Shown here: positions 56,268-64,000 of the stretch, one piece after another
How the letters are laid out: each line of letters begins with the position of its first letter
Position numbering within the stretch: position 1 is the first letter of the stretch
NCBI RefSeq assembly: GCF_027943255.1
Contig: NC_072892.1
Span: 159,342,792-159,406,791 of the forward strand
DNA length: 64,000 bases
Reading direction: 5' to 3'
From: Anastrepha obliqua
Lineage: Eukaryota; Arthropoda; Insecta; Diptera; Tephritidae
Position numbers and translations under genes: made by a program
The notes under the pieces: generated by a model
Seen by the model: the letters and a program-made list of their open reading frames with translations, nothing else
Databases searched by the model: none
Told to the model about the DNA's origin: nothing

Positions 56268-56500
56268 CATAATTGGCGCGTACACCCTTTTTGGGTGTTT
56301 GGCCGAGCTCCTTCTCCTATATGTGAAGAGTGTCTTGATGTTGTTCCACAAATTGAGGGACCTACTGTTTCAAGCCGACGCCGAACGGCAGATATTTTTT
56401 TATGAGGAGCTTTTTTCGTGGCAGAAATACACTCGGAGGTTTGCCATTGCCTGCCGAGGAGCGACCGCCGAGATTCGAACCTACGTTCTCTCTATTATTT
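56268..56500 (-). repeat. tRNA-derived SINE, copy 4, intact B box
   Basis: The minus strand carries AGAGAGAACGTAGGTTCGAA followed by TCTCGG, an intact Pol III B box. The body then runs through CAATGGCAAACCTCCGAGTG, TCGGCCAAACACCC and GTGTACGCGCCAATTA, ending in an AT-rich tail with TATG repeats near 56255. It is the most complete body in the window, but the A-box head is cut off at 56500. Confidence 0.85.
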
Positions 56501-56965
56501 TTGTATATATCCAACGTATTTTTACCTACAATTTACTATTATGAAGAATTTCTGACTTTTTCTGAAATACATTTCCCTGATTTGGAGCACATTTGACGCG
56601 CTATGATATACAACTTACTATTCTGAAATACATATAACGCTTTCTGAAGTACAATTGACTATTGTGAATTAGATTTGACAGTCCTGTTGAAAAAGTGGTA
56701 AAATACTACAACTTCGGTAATAACTGAATGGACTGCCTACTACTGCCCTACTGCCTTGCCTAAAGTGTCTCTTTTTTTTGCATACCGAATTATGTCTATA
56801 AAATTATAAAGGCTTCAAAGCTATTTCGTGTTTTTTCCTGAAAAAAAAAATGTGCACGCCAAATTATTCCTATAAAATCTTAAATGTTGAAAAGCTATTT
56901 TGGGGTTTCAAAAATTCTACAAAATTTTCCAAACAATCATTTATATATGAAAATATTTAAATATA
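56501..56965. other. No feature recognised
   Basis: AT-rich spacer between two SINE copies. Confidence 0.35.
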
Positions 56966-57186
56966 ATTGGCGCCTATCCTATGTTGGGTGTTTGGCCGCC
57001 TTCGAGCGGGAGTTGGTTTGTAACGAGCACCTTTTTTCAAGGCACAAATACCCTCGCACGTTTGCCATTAACTACCGAGAGGCGACCGCTATGAAAAAAA
57101 CATGTTTCATGCCCCCAATGGGTTTCGTACACAGGTCGTATTGAAAGGTAGACACGCATAAATCTATTCGGCTACGGCGACTGAAT
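56966..57186 (-). repeat. tRNA-derived SINE, copy 5 (diverged, with tRNA-like head)
   Basis: Begins AATTGGCGCCTATCC, GGGTGTTTGGCCG, includes GTTTGCCATTAACTACCGAG, and ends ATTCGGCTACGGCG. The A-box end is kept, and the B-box region is diverged (GTTTCGTACACAGG). Confidence 0.75.
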
Positions 57187-57963
57187 CTACACAACTTTGC
57201 AAATACATAATTTTCGAACAAGATTTTCCAATTAATACTTATTTATATATTTACATACCGTATTAAAGTCTCAATCGAAAAGTTTAAAAATCAGTTTACA
57301 GCTGAAAATCCTCACTCAAAATTTTAGCAGAAATAAGTAACAAAAAGTTGAAGTTGAAGCTAAAGTTTTAGACCAAAGCATTTAAGTATCAAAAAATGCC
57401 TCTATAACCAATTCATAGAATAATTTACTTGCTTAATTTCGTAAAAAAATTAACTTCTCTAAATCTGATTGCATTAAAGTCGTATAGGTTACTTTGAAAG
57501 CTTAAATGTCTACACTTTTATTTATTAATTTTATTACTTTTTTTATATGGCCTCTAAATTTTATTTCACTCTCTGCAATCTCTATATGTTATTGCACCCC
57601 GGCCTCAAAGTAATCTTTTTCCAAACCTAAAAAAACTATTTGACGTAGATGATTAATAGTAATCCCGCCCCTCACTGGGCGCATAGTGTCAGGATCCGGT
57701 ATCGCGGAATTGTAGAGTTCCGGGAGAGTCGAGCTGCAGGCTTCCGGACAGGTCACAGGATGCGCATAGTGAAACGGCCTTCAGATATGAAGGGTAGCTG
57801 TGAGTAAGTGTTTATTTACAAACAAGCAGTCCCGGACTAGCAGCGAGTAGGAATAATGGGTGTCTTGCATTGCGGTATGGCGAGTCCTTCAAAAAACCCA
57901 CAATGCTCGATAATTCTAACAAATAAGCCCTCTGCCCTAATTCCACATCGCAGCGGATCAAAC
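57187..57963. other. No gene recognised; a GC-richer repeat piece at 57660-57963
   Basis: 57187-57655 is featureless. 57660-57963 is GC-rich compared with its surroundings (GGATCCGGTATCGCGG, CGAGCTGCAGGCTTCCGG) and continues after the SINE at 58109-58180. I suspect a LINE remnant but recognise no domain. Confidence 0.4.
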
Positions 57964-57972
57964 AACGTCTGT

Positions 57973-58099
57973 ATTGTTTTTGTTGTTGTTGTAGCAGCAA
58001 AAACATTCCCCGTAGATGTGCGGAGTGACAGTCCTTGGCCGGAAATATAGTAAATCCGGGTCGTTCCGGTAACGTAGAACCACCGACTGTCGGAGGAGG
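57973..58099 (-). repeat. CAA-tailed SINE-like repeat, copy 6, exact target duplication
   Basis: Minus-strand copy, tail GTTTTTGTTGTTGTTG on the left. It is flanked by a perfect 9-bp duplication AACGTCTGT (57964-57972 and 58100-58108). A small insertion duplicates CGGTGG near the head. Confidence 0.88.
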
Positions 58100-58229
58100 A
58101 ACGTCTGTCACGTAGCGAGCGGCTGTCTCTTGGAAATGCTATTCCTCACAAGTCATAGTGCACCCCCTCCTCGGGGATAGGGTTTGCAGACTAACAACTT
58201 ATTACTACGAAACCACAAAAACTATTTAA

Positions 58230-59079
58230 AGGGGCAGATACCTGTAAAATTTCGAAAAAAGTGAGTTTTTTTTCATGAAATGTTAATAATATAATCCTTT
58301 AAGAATTTGTCAAAAAAATTTTAGAACGTAAATTTAAGTATTTCTTATATTATAAATCGTCAACCGTGACCACTCTATTCTTTGCGTTCGAGCGCTGGGA
58401 GAGGTATAGTTACGTTGCCGACTTAAGGCGCGTTTTTGTCAAATTATATTTTTCGAATTGGCGTACACGATAACTCGAAAAGTTATTGACCGATCTCCCT
58501 GAAATTTTGCACACATCTTTTTATGATATTACTTTCTATGTGAATTTAAGTTTTCGAACATTTTTCGAAAAAATAATTTGTTCGAAGCAAAAATAGTAAG
58601 GAAATTCGCCTCAAAATTCATTTTTTGTTTTGAAGTATTTTATTCCGCGATTTTTTCCCCCATTTTTGTTTAATTCATATAGAAATTATGACATTAATAT
58701 ACAAAAAAATTTAGGTATACAAAAAAATGTAGGTTTTTTGTATTCAGCTGCCGATGCTACAATGCCTGCCGATTGAGAAGCTCCGCTGCGACCTTCGTGG
58801 AGAATTGAGTGTACATCCGCCGTTTCCACGACAGTCGGTTCTACGTTACCGAAACGACCCGGATTTATATCCGGCCAAGGACTGTCACTCCAGCAGCATT
58901 CCCCGTATGTAGGTAGGGGGAATGTTTATGCTGCTACAACAACATTAAAAAAAAGTTATATTATTTTAATGTATAAATAAACTGTATGCCAATTTTGAAA
59001 AAAATATATTGACTGCTTCATTTTAAATAATTTTAATGAAAATCAGGGGAAATATGTCCGTTTACAGGTATCTGTCGCC
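58230..59079 (+). repeat. TTAA-bounded core-family element G
   Basis: TTAA at 58226-58229 and 59080-59083. The ends AGGGGCAGATACCTGTAAA and GGCGACAGATACCTGTAAA (reverse complement) pair over about 19 bp. The core at 58425-58525 reads AAGGCGCGTTTTTGTC, then ACGATAACTCGAAAAGTTAT, then GACCGATCTCCCTGAAATTT and TGCACACATC. A SINE is inserted near its right side (58819-58944), which explains the longer length. Confidence 0.85.
58819..58944 (+). repeat. CAA-tailed SINE-like repeat, copy 7, inside element G
   Basis: Complete plus-strand copy from CGTTTCCACGACAGTCGG-type head to GCTGCTACAACAAC. Its position inside element G shows that G is older than this SINE insertion. Confidence 0.8.
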
Positions 59080-59083
59080 TTAA

Positions 59084-59321
59084 AACATATTATTTGCGAT
59101 GATTTCTTGGATTACGTAATTTTGTGGATACCAGATTGTCTTTGAGAACTTTAAAAACCGTTCAAAGGTTCACTTACTGTACAGCCTTAATTAATGACGT
59201 CATAGTAATTTGCCAAAAAAACTTAAAAAATGCTTAGTAGCTGAAAAAGCTCAGCCAAATAAATCCTATAAGTCTGTTATGAAATTCATTAACGAGGAAT
59301 TCACTATAATTCACTAACGAG
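59084..59321. other. No feature recognised
   Basis: AT-rich spacer left of the foldback repeat. Confidence 0.3.
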
Positions 59322-59494
59322 TGAATTTCAAAGCAGTTGCCAGAAAATTCCAACGAAATTCACCCAGAAGCGAGTTACAGAACCTGCCCGCTTTCTCTCT
59401 GCGAGTCTTAAAAAACCTGCTAGATTCGAGCATGCTCTGTAATTCACTTCCGAGTGAATCTCATTGAAATTTTCTGGCAACTGCTTTGTAATTC
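59322..59494. repeat. Foldback inverted repeat
   Basis: The left arm 59322-59388 (CAAAGCAGTTGCCAGAAAAT..) pairs with the right arm 59430-59494 (ATTTTCTGGCAACTGCTTTG). The match over about 65 bp has scattered mismatches around a 40-base loop. Transcribed, it would form a long hairpin. It is probably a small foldback MITE. Confidence 0.8.
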
Positions 59495-59970
59495 AGTCTG
59501 AAGTGGGCTACAGCACTTGCTCGATCGTCTGAAAATTTTTCGTGTTCGCTCAATGATGTTGCATTAAAAAATTATATGGACAGGTTGTTGCACAATTTTC
59601 GTTGTTTTTGAAAATGATTTTTCTTAAACTCAAAATTAATTACAATAATTACGTGACTTAGAATATTTTGGGAATTATTTTTCACACTTTTGCAAACCGA
59701 AAACTCTAAAATAAAATTTAAGTAACTACTAATTACAACTTTTTTAGCACTTTAGCCACCAAGTAGCTCCGTACTTGTGGTTGGTCTTTCACCAATTTGT
59801 ATTATTATAATTCGCCTTAATGGTTTATTTATGTTTGGTATCGATAAGTTAGAATATTTGTGTCACAATTTGATTCCTAGTAAAACACGCAACTCCTCCC
59901 CTCACTCTGCTTCCCGCGTCTATAATAATTGAGTCACTGTCACCGCCGTCTCCGCCTTCAAGTCCATGCA
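59495..59970. other. 3' flank of the DOCK gene
   Basis: AT-rich again below about 59930, a clear drop from the GC-rich stretch to its right. It is a likely 3' UTR or intergenic region. Confidence 0.35.
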
Positions 59971-60759
59971 TCATCGCTGCTCATAGGCGAACTCCGTTTG
60001 CGCATGCGCATTGGAGCGCGAATGCTGACAGCAGTGCGCATGAATGTGCGTGGTTTGCGTTTGCACCGCACTCGCATAATCCTCACTCGAATCATTCGTT
60101 GTCGATTGTTCATATTCATACATATTACTACTACTACTATATACACTTTGGCTGCCATATTGAGTGGTCTGTATGGGTGACTCAAAGCGTACCGTCGGCA
60201 TTGGAAGTTCATAGGCGGCCTCAGGTTCCACAGTGAACGTTAGGCCACAGGAACAGTGTTCCAGCATGGGTGCTGGCGGCGCTTCGGTTTGTGTCAACGG
60301 CATGGAAAGTGGCAGCAATGGCGGCAGCGGTGGTGGCGTGACCAGTGAGGACAGAGATGAGGACGCATGCACCACTGCCTGTTCGGTTATGGTAGCCGCA
60401 ATTGGCGGCGGTGATGGTGAGGAGAGGCAGTCATGGCAATAGTGTGTGCTGTGGTAATGATTGTGACGATGACGTGTATATGATGAGTGTAGCTGAGTGG
60501 TGCGTGAGGGTAACGACAATGAAGTGACAGTCGATATTGCATTTGGCGATTTGCATGGCCGGCGCAATGTTTGGCCAGGTGAGAGTGCGATATGTGATGC
60601 ATGTGTGCGGAGCAATGGTGGTAGTGGTGGTGGGGTTGGTGAGGGCGTTTGTGTTGTTGATGAAGTCTCAGTTTCGGTCTCGGTCGTTGTGGCTGATGGT
60701 AGCGGCGGTAGAGGCGCTATAGGGCGAAGCAGCGGTTGATGGCAGCGACATATTGCAAC
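59971..60759 (-). other. In-frame open extension after the DOCK TGA (readthrough candidate)
   Basis: Directly after the TGA at 60760-60762 the same frame stays open for 262 codons to a second TGA at 59971-59973. The product would be Pro/Ser/Thr-rich with blocks such as TTTETETETSSTTQTPSP, PPPLPPLLPLSMPLTQTEA and YGSQSVYSSSSNMYEYEQ, then an acidic TNDSSEDYA. The GC content stays at the level of the coding exon and falls where the frame ends. This is compatible with stop-codon readthrough, with an intron that removes the TGA, or with a sequence error. The codon context is TTT TGA GTT. Confidence 0.55.
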
Positions 60760-62502
60760 TCAAAAAGTGCCGCCATCATTTTGTGATTCGGTGGCGCTAG
60801 CATTGTCGGCGTTGGCCTCACTCTTTTTGGGTACTAAGTAATTATCGTTGGTGTTGGCGCCGTTCTGTTGATGATTCTGACTGTGCTTATGATTCGAGTG
60901 TTGTTGCAAATGATTTGGATGATTTAAGGCATGCGTATGCGTATGATTGGATGAGTTATGGTTTTGATTTGCATTGGGAATCGGCGAATGATGCTCGTCA
61001 AGCGAAGAGGAATCTGTAGTGACGATAATATTCAATGACTTGGGTGGTATGGGAGGTGGTGCTGGCATTGGTAAATCTTCCATATCGAAGGAGCTCGCCG
61101 AATTTTCACGATGATTTATATTGAGCGTAGTGTTGATGGTATAGGTACTATCCGCACTGCCGTTCGATGTCATGCGACAGTGATCGCGATGATGCACGGT
61201 GCTCAAAGAGTTAGAGGACGACTCCTCGCTCAGATTATTTAAATTATTGAAATCGTGTGAGCTGGTCGTTGAGATGCCTGAATCACGAAAATCATGCGGC
61301 CCATAGCTGGCCACATTCAGTTGCCCCGGCTCGCCAACACTTGTCAGCGAGTGTGGCGGCTGATCAGCCTCGGGATCATCAAAGCTTATATCTACCACTG
61401 AATACTTTTGTCCATGTTCATGTTGTTGCTGCTGCTGCTGCTGCTGCTGTTGATGTGCAGATAATGGGCGGCGCGGTATGGAACCACCTGTGGGGTAATG
61501 GCTACTCGAGAAATCATTTATGGCAATGGGGTTTGAAGCGCGTTTATCGGGCGTTATGCCACGCGGCGGTAGCGGTGGCGCATTTGTTGAACCCACCTGA
61601 TTAGGATTACGCTTAGGTGGCACTTCCGGACCTTCGGTGGCAGGCATGAAGTTCTGCGAACGCGGGCGATTCGGTATAGGTGGCACTTTGTCACGCGTGA
61701 TTTCCGTTATACTCACGCTTTCATTGCTCAGCGTTTGGTAGGAGTTATTTATAAGCAAGGCATTGCCAGCTTCGACAGGACGTAAGGTATCACCCGGACG
61801 TGTATAGATGTCATCCTGCTCATAGACACCATAATAATTTGAAGGTCCAGCACTCATATTAGGATTGCCTAGGCTCAGCGTACGCTTTTCTGTGGGTAGT
61901 GGTGGCAGCGGCGTATTTACTATGCTCTCCGAATGTTGGCGCTTCAATCGTCCTAAACCCGATAAACTTTGTTTTAGTTGCGAGAAGCGTTCAAGCAAAC
62001 GATTATGTAGCGGTTGTACGCCTGCGGGCGCTAGTGTACCATGCAATTCCAGAGCCTGCTCAAGCACTTGAATTTGTTCGAGTATAAGCGCTTTCAATTT
62101 TTGCACATTTGCCTGTTGGCCATGACCCTGGGGAGATTTCAGGAACTGCTCCGAGAAGAATGCCTCTTGATACTTGCTTATGCCACCCATGACATTGGCA
62201 TCGATTATGCCTTGTAAGCGCATCGAGAAAGGATTTATATTACGCTTCGGTTCACTGCGGTACTGCACAATTAGATCCCACAATTCCTTGCCGACATTAT
62301 TCATAGTTTCACATGCAAACTCTACTGGGGTGATCTCATGCACAGACTTGTGTTTCACCTCGAACCAACGCAAAATGCCTGGGAGTGGATTAGAAATTTC
62401 CAATTTGGTGCGTTCGATCCACAGTGATTTGAATTCGTTATCCTTATCGATCGGACCTTTATAGATGGGACGATCGTAGATGAAGCGCGTTACGTCGTTG
62501 AC
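60760..62502 (-). CDS. spg: DOCK3/4-type Rac/Rap GEF, last exon (sponge-like)
   Basis: Partial gene on the minus strand. This exon starts after an AG acceptor at 62503-62504 in phase 0 and codes 580 residues to TGA. VNDVTRFIYDRPIYKGP, DNEFKSLWIERTKL and PLPGILRWFEVKH form the DHR-2 (DOCKER) catalytic end. NINPFSMRLQGIIDANVMGG, KYQEAFFSEQF, LILEQIQVLEQALELHG and QPLHNRLLERF follow and are closer to DOCK3/4 than to DOCK1/2/5 as I recall them. The rest is a disordered tail with SH3-binding runs (TPLPPLPTEKR, VPPIPNRPRS, APPLPPRG, APPPIPPKS) and a Gln run coded by CTG/CAG repeats near 61425-61452. DOCK proteins activate Rho/Rap GTPases with ELMO at the membrane. Assignment to sponge rather than myoblast city is moderately sure. 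Upstream exons lie outside the window. Confidence 0.85.
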   Translation of the reverse strand, partial: VNDVTRFIYDRPIYKGPIDKDNEFKSLWIERTKLEISNPLPGILRWFEVKHKSVHEITPVEFACETMNNVGKELWDLIVQYRSEPKRNINPFSMRLQGIIDANVMGGISKYQEAFFSEQFLKSPQGHGQQANVQKLKALILEQIQVLEQALELHGTLAPAGVQPLHNRLLERFSQLKQSLSGLGRLKRQHSESIVNTPLPPLPTEKRTLSLGNPNMSAGPSNYYGVYEQDDIYTRPGDTLRPVEAGNALLINNSYQTLSNESVSITEITRDKVPPIPNRPRSQNFMPATEGPEVPPKRNPNQVGSTNAPPLPPRGITPDKRASNPIAINDFSSSHYPTGGSIPRRPLSAHQQQQQQQQQQHEHGQKYSVVDISFDDPEADQPPHSLTSVGEPGQLNVASYGPHDFRDSGISTTSSHDFNNLNNLSEESSSNSLSTVHHRDHCRMTSNGSADSTYTINTTLNINHRENSASSFDMEDLPMPAPPPIPPKSLNIIVTTDSSSLDEHHSPIPNANQNHNSSNHTHTHALNHPNHLQQHSNHKHSQNHQQNGANTNDNYLVPKKSEANADNASATESQNDGGTF

Positions 62503-62772
62503 CTTTAAGGGACAGAGAAATAAGCGTTAATTATATATTGGTAGATCTACAGTCTGTCTATTAGAAGCGTGACCAGCAAAATTCAAATTTAGAAGGCGTG
62601 CATGTTTTAAACAAAAGTGAGTTCCGCGTGTGATAAACGATTTGAAGTAGTGTTCTTAAGTCCACACCCTAAAGTTTTAAAAATGTCACGTGCCTCTGCA
62701 AAAAAGTATTTGAAGAAGTCGAAGATCTTTATAAATAAATGGGTGCATCGGTATAAATAAAAAATATATATA

Positions 62773-64000
62773 AGGTTGGCCAACAAGTCTTGCGGTATTT
62801 CCGCAAGCTTGTCTTTGCAAGCGCGTAGTTCTAGTTGTATTCGTCGCATCAGTTCACGCTAGAGCTTTTTGGAAAGCTTTTTTCACGTGCTAACACGTGT
62901 TTGATTAATTGTTGTTTGCTTTTAGTCGTTCGTGAGTTATAGCGTCGCAAACATGGAGCAAAATAAAGAGAAACTACGGCATATTTTACAGTACTACTAC
63001 GATAAAGGCAAAAATGCATCTCATGCTGCCAATAAAATTTGTGCAGTTTATGGACCCGATACAGTTTCCATTTCCACCGCACAACGATGGGTTCAACGTT
63101 TTCGTTCTGGTGCAGAGGTGATCGAAGATGCGCCACGGTCCGGAATGCCTGTCGTCAAAAATTGCGATAAAATCGCTGAATTGATCGAAAGAGACCGGCA
63201 TAGTAGCAGCCGTAGCATCGGCCAAGAGCTGGGCATGAGTCATCAAACCGTTATAAACCATTTGAAGAAGCTTGGATTCAAAAAGAAGCTCGATGTATGG
63301 GTGCCACACGACTTGACGCAAAAAAACATGTTTGCCCGTATGGATGCATGCGAATCGCTTCTGAATCGCAACAAAATCGACCCGTTTTTGAAGCGGATGG
63401 TGACTGGCGATGAAAAGTGGGTCACTTACGACAACGTGAAGCGCAAACGGTCGTGGTCGAAAAGCGGTGAAGCTACCCAGACGGTGGCCAAGCCTGGATT
63501 GACGGCCAGGAAGGTTCTTCTGTGTGTTTGGTGGGATTGGCAGGGAATCATCCACTATGAGCTGCTCCCCTATGACCAAACGCTCAATTCGGACCTGTGC
63601 TGCCAACAACTGGACCGCTTGAATGCAGCACTCATGCAGAAGAGGCCATCTTTGATCAACAGAGGCCGAATTGTCTTCCATCAGGACAACGCCAGGCCAC
63701 ACGCATCTTTGGTGACGCGCCAGAAGCTCCGGGAGCTCGGATGGGAGGTTCTTTTGCATCCACCGTATAGTACGGATCTCGCACCAAGTGATTACCACCT
63801 ATTTCTGTCCATGGCCAACGAGCTTGGTAGTCGGAAGTTGTCCACAAGAGAGTCCTGTGAAAATTGGCTCTCCGAGATTTTTGACAATAGGGAAGCGAGC
63901 TTCTATAAGAGGGGCATTATGAAGTTGGCATCTCGTTGGGAACTCGTCATCGAACAAAACGGCGCATATTTGACTTAAATCGCATTATTATAACCAATTT
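62773..64000 (+). mobile_element. Cecropia-like mariner in the DOCK intron (right end beyond window)
   Basis: TA at 62771-62772 is followed by AGGTTGGCCAACAAGTCTTG, a cecropia/irritans-type terminal repeat. The transposase is open. The right terminal repeat would lie past 64000. It is inserted in the intron upstream of the last DOCK exon, in the opposite orientation to that gene. Confidence 0.85.
62953..63978 (+). CDS. Mariner transposase (DD34D), apparently intact
   Basis: From ATG (MEQNKEKLRHILQYYYDKG) the frame codes 341 residues to TAA at 63976-63978. Two helix-turn-helix regions (ISTAQRWVQRFRSGAEVIED; SSSRSIGQELGMSHQTVINH) and the linker motif LDVWVPHDLT precede the catalytic triad. Its blocks are MVTGDEKWVTYDN, FHQDNARPHAS and DLAPSDYHLF, with 34 residues between the second and third Asp. 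YSPDL reads YSTDL, a change in a well-conserved proline. Length is normal for mariner (about 345). This ATG is chosen over upstream in-frame codons because it begins the conserved domain. Confidence 0.92.
   Translation: MEQNKEKLRHILQYYYDKGKNASHAANKICAVYGPDTVSISTAQRWVQRFRSGAEVIEDAPRSGMPVVKNCDKIAELIERDRHSSSRSIGQELGMSHQTVINHLKKLGFKKKLDVWVPHDLTQKNMFARMDACESLLNRNKIDPFLKRMVTGDEKWVTYDNVKRKRSWSKSGEATQTVAKPGLTARKVLLCVWWDWQGIIHYELLPYDQTLNSDLCCQQLDRLNAALMQKRPSLINRGRIVFHQDNARPHASLVTRQKLRELGWEVLLHPPYSTDLAPSDYHLFLSMANELGSRKLSTRESCENWLSEIFDNREASFYKRGIMKLASRWELVIEQNGAYLT

Noticed and set aside
60497..60739. Short Gly/Val-rich plus-strand frames around 60233-60739
   Set aside because: They are antisense to the DOCK extension frame, and Gly/Val runs arise from complementing Pro/Thr codons.
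60760..62502. Assignment of the DOCK exon to myoblast city (DOCK1 type)
   Set aside because: GILRWFEV fits DOCK1, but KYQEAFF, EQxQVLExALxxH and QPLHxxLxxxF fit DOCK3/4 better as I recall them. It is not fully excluded without an alignment.
62986..63798. 270-residue minus-strand open frame
   Set aside because: Antisense shadow of the mariner transposase at 62953-63978.

Overview
The window is nuclear DNA of a higher fly (Diptera, Schizophora). It is AT-rich, has short introns with GT..AG borders, and is dense in Tc1/mariner transposons, LINEs, SINEs and MITE-like elements. A tephritid fruit fly is my best guess, because intact DD41D (rosa-like) mariners and these SINE types fit that family. 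That is inference, since no search was run.

Five host genes can be supported. (1) A CDCA3/Tome-1-like mitotic protein with two exons, plus strand, 14712-15965. (2) Arl8, the lysosomal Arf-like GTPase, minus strand, four exons over 22880-29749, with a 6.2 kb first intron full of repeats. (3) ISY1, a spliceosome factor, minus strand, four coding exons, 30997-32017, whose first intron starts directly after the ATG. (4) RpA-70, the large subunit of replication protein A, plus strand, eight exons, 33672-36111. (5) The last exon of a DOCK3/4-type guanine nucleotide exchange factor (sponge-like), minus strand, 60760-62502. A 262-codon open frame follows its TGA in the same phase, so it is a stop-codon readthrough candidate. 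ISY1 and RpA-70 are divergently transcribed. The genes form no operon or obvious pathway.

The rest is mostly mobile DNA. 1-14.3 kb holds broken mariners, LINE 3' ends, a mariner split by a LINE with a 12-bp target duplication, and several TTAA-flanked elements. 18.0-19.8 kb is a composite repeat with a minisatellite and a roughly 500-bp TTATG array. 36.8-43.9 kb is a transposon cluster: a Tc3-like element split by a LINE that is itself split by a mariner, then a Tc1 element abutting an apparently intact DD41D mariner, then a DD37D relic. 43.9-59.1 kb holds more TTAA elements, SINEs, LINE pieces, an internally deleted DD41D element and a Tc1-type element with three 280-bp repeats. An apparently intact cecropia-like mariner lies in the DOCK intron at the right edge.

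The most novel pattern is a set of about ten non-identical, mostly 0.6-0.85 kb elements. Each is bounded by TTAA and most begin with a G-run. Their terminal inverted repeats differ, yet eight or nine share one internal core (a TTTAAACGCGTTTTTCT-like box, then AAGTCGGTG, then ACCGATCTTGATGAAATTTT). Two copies lie in opposite orientation 2.5 kb apart.
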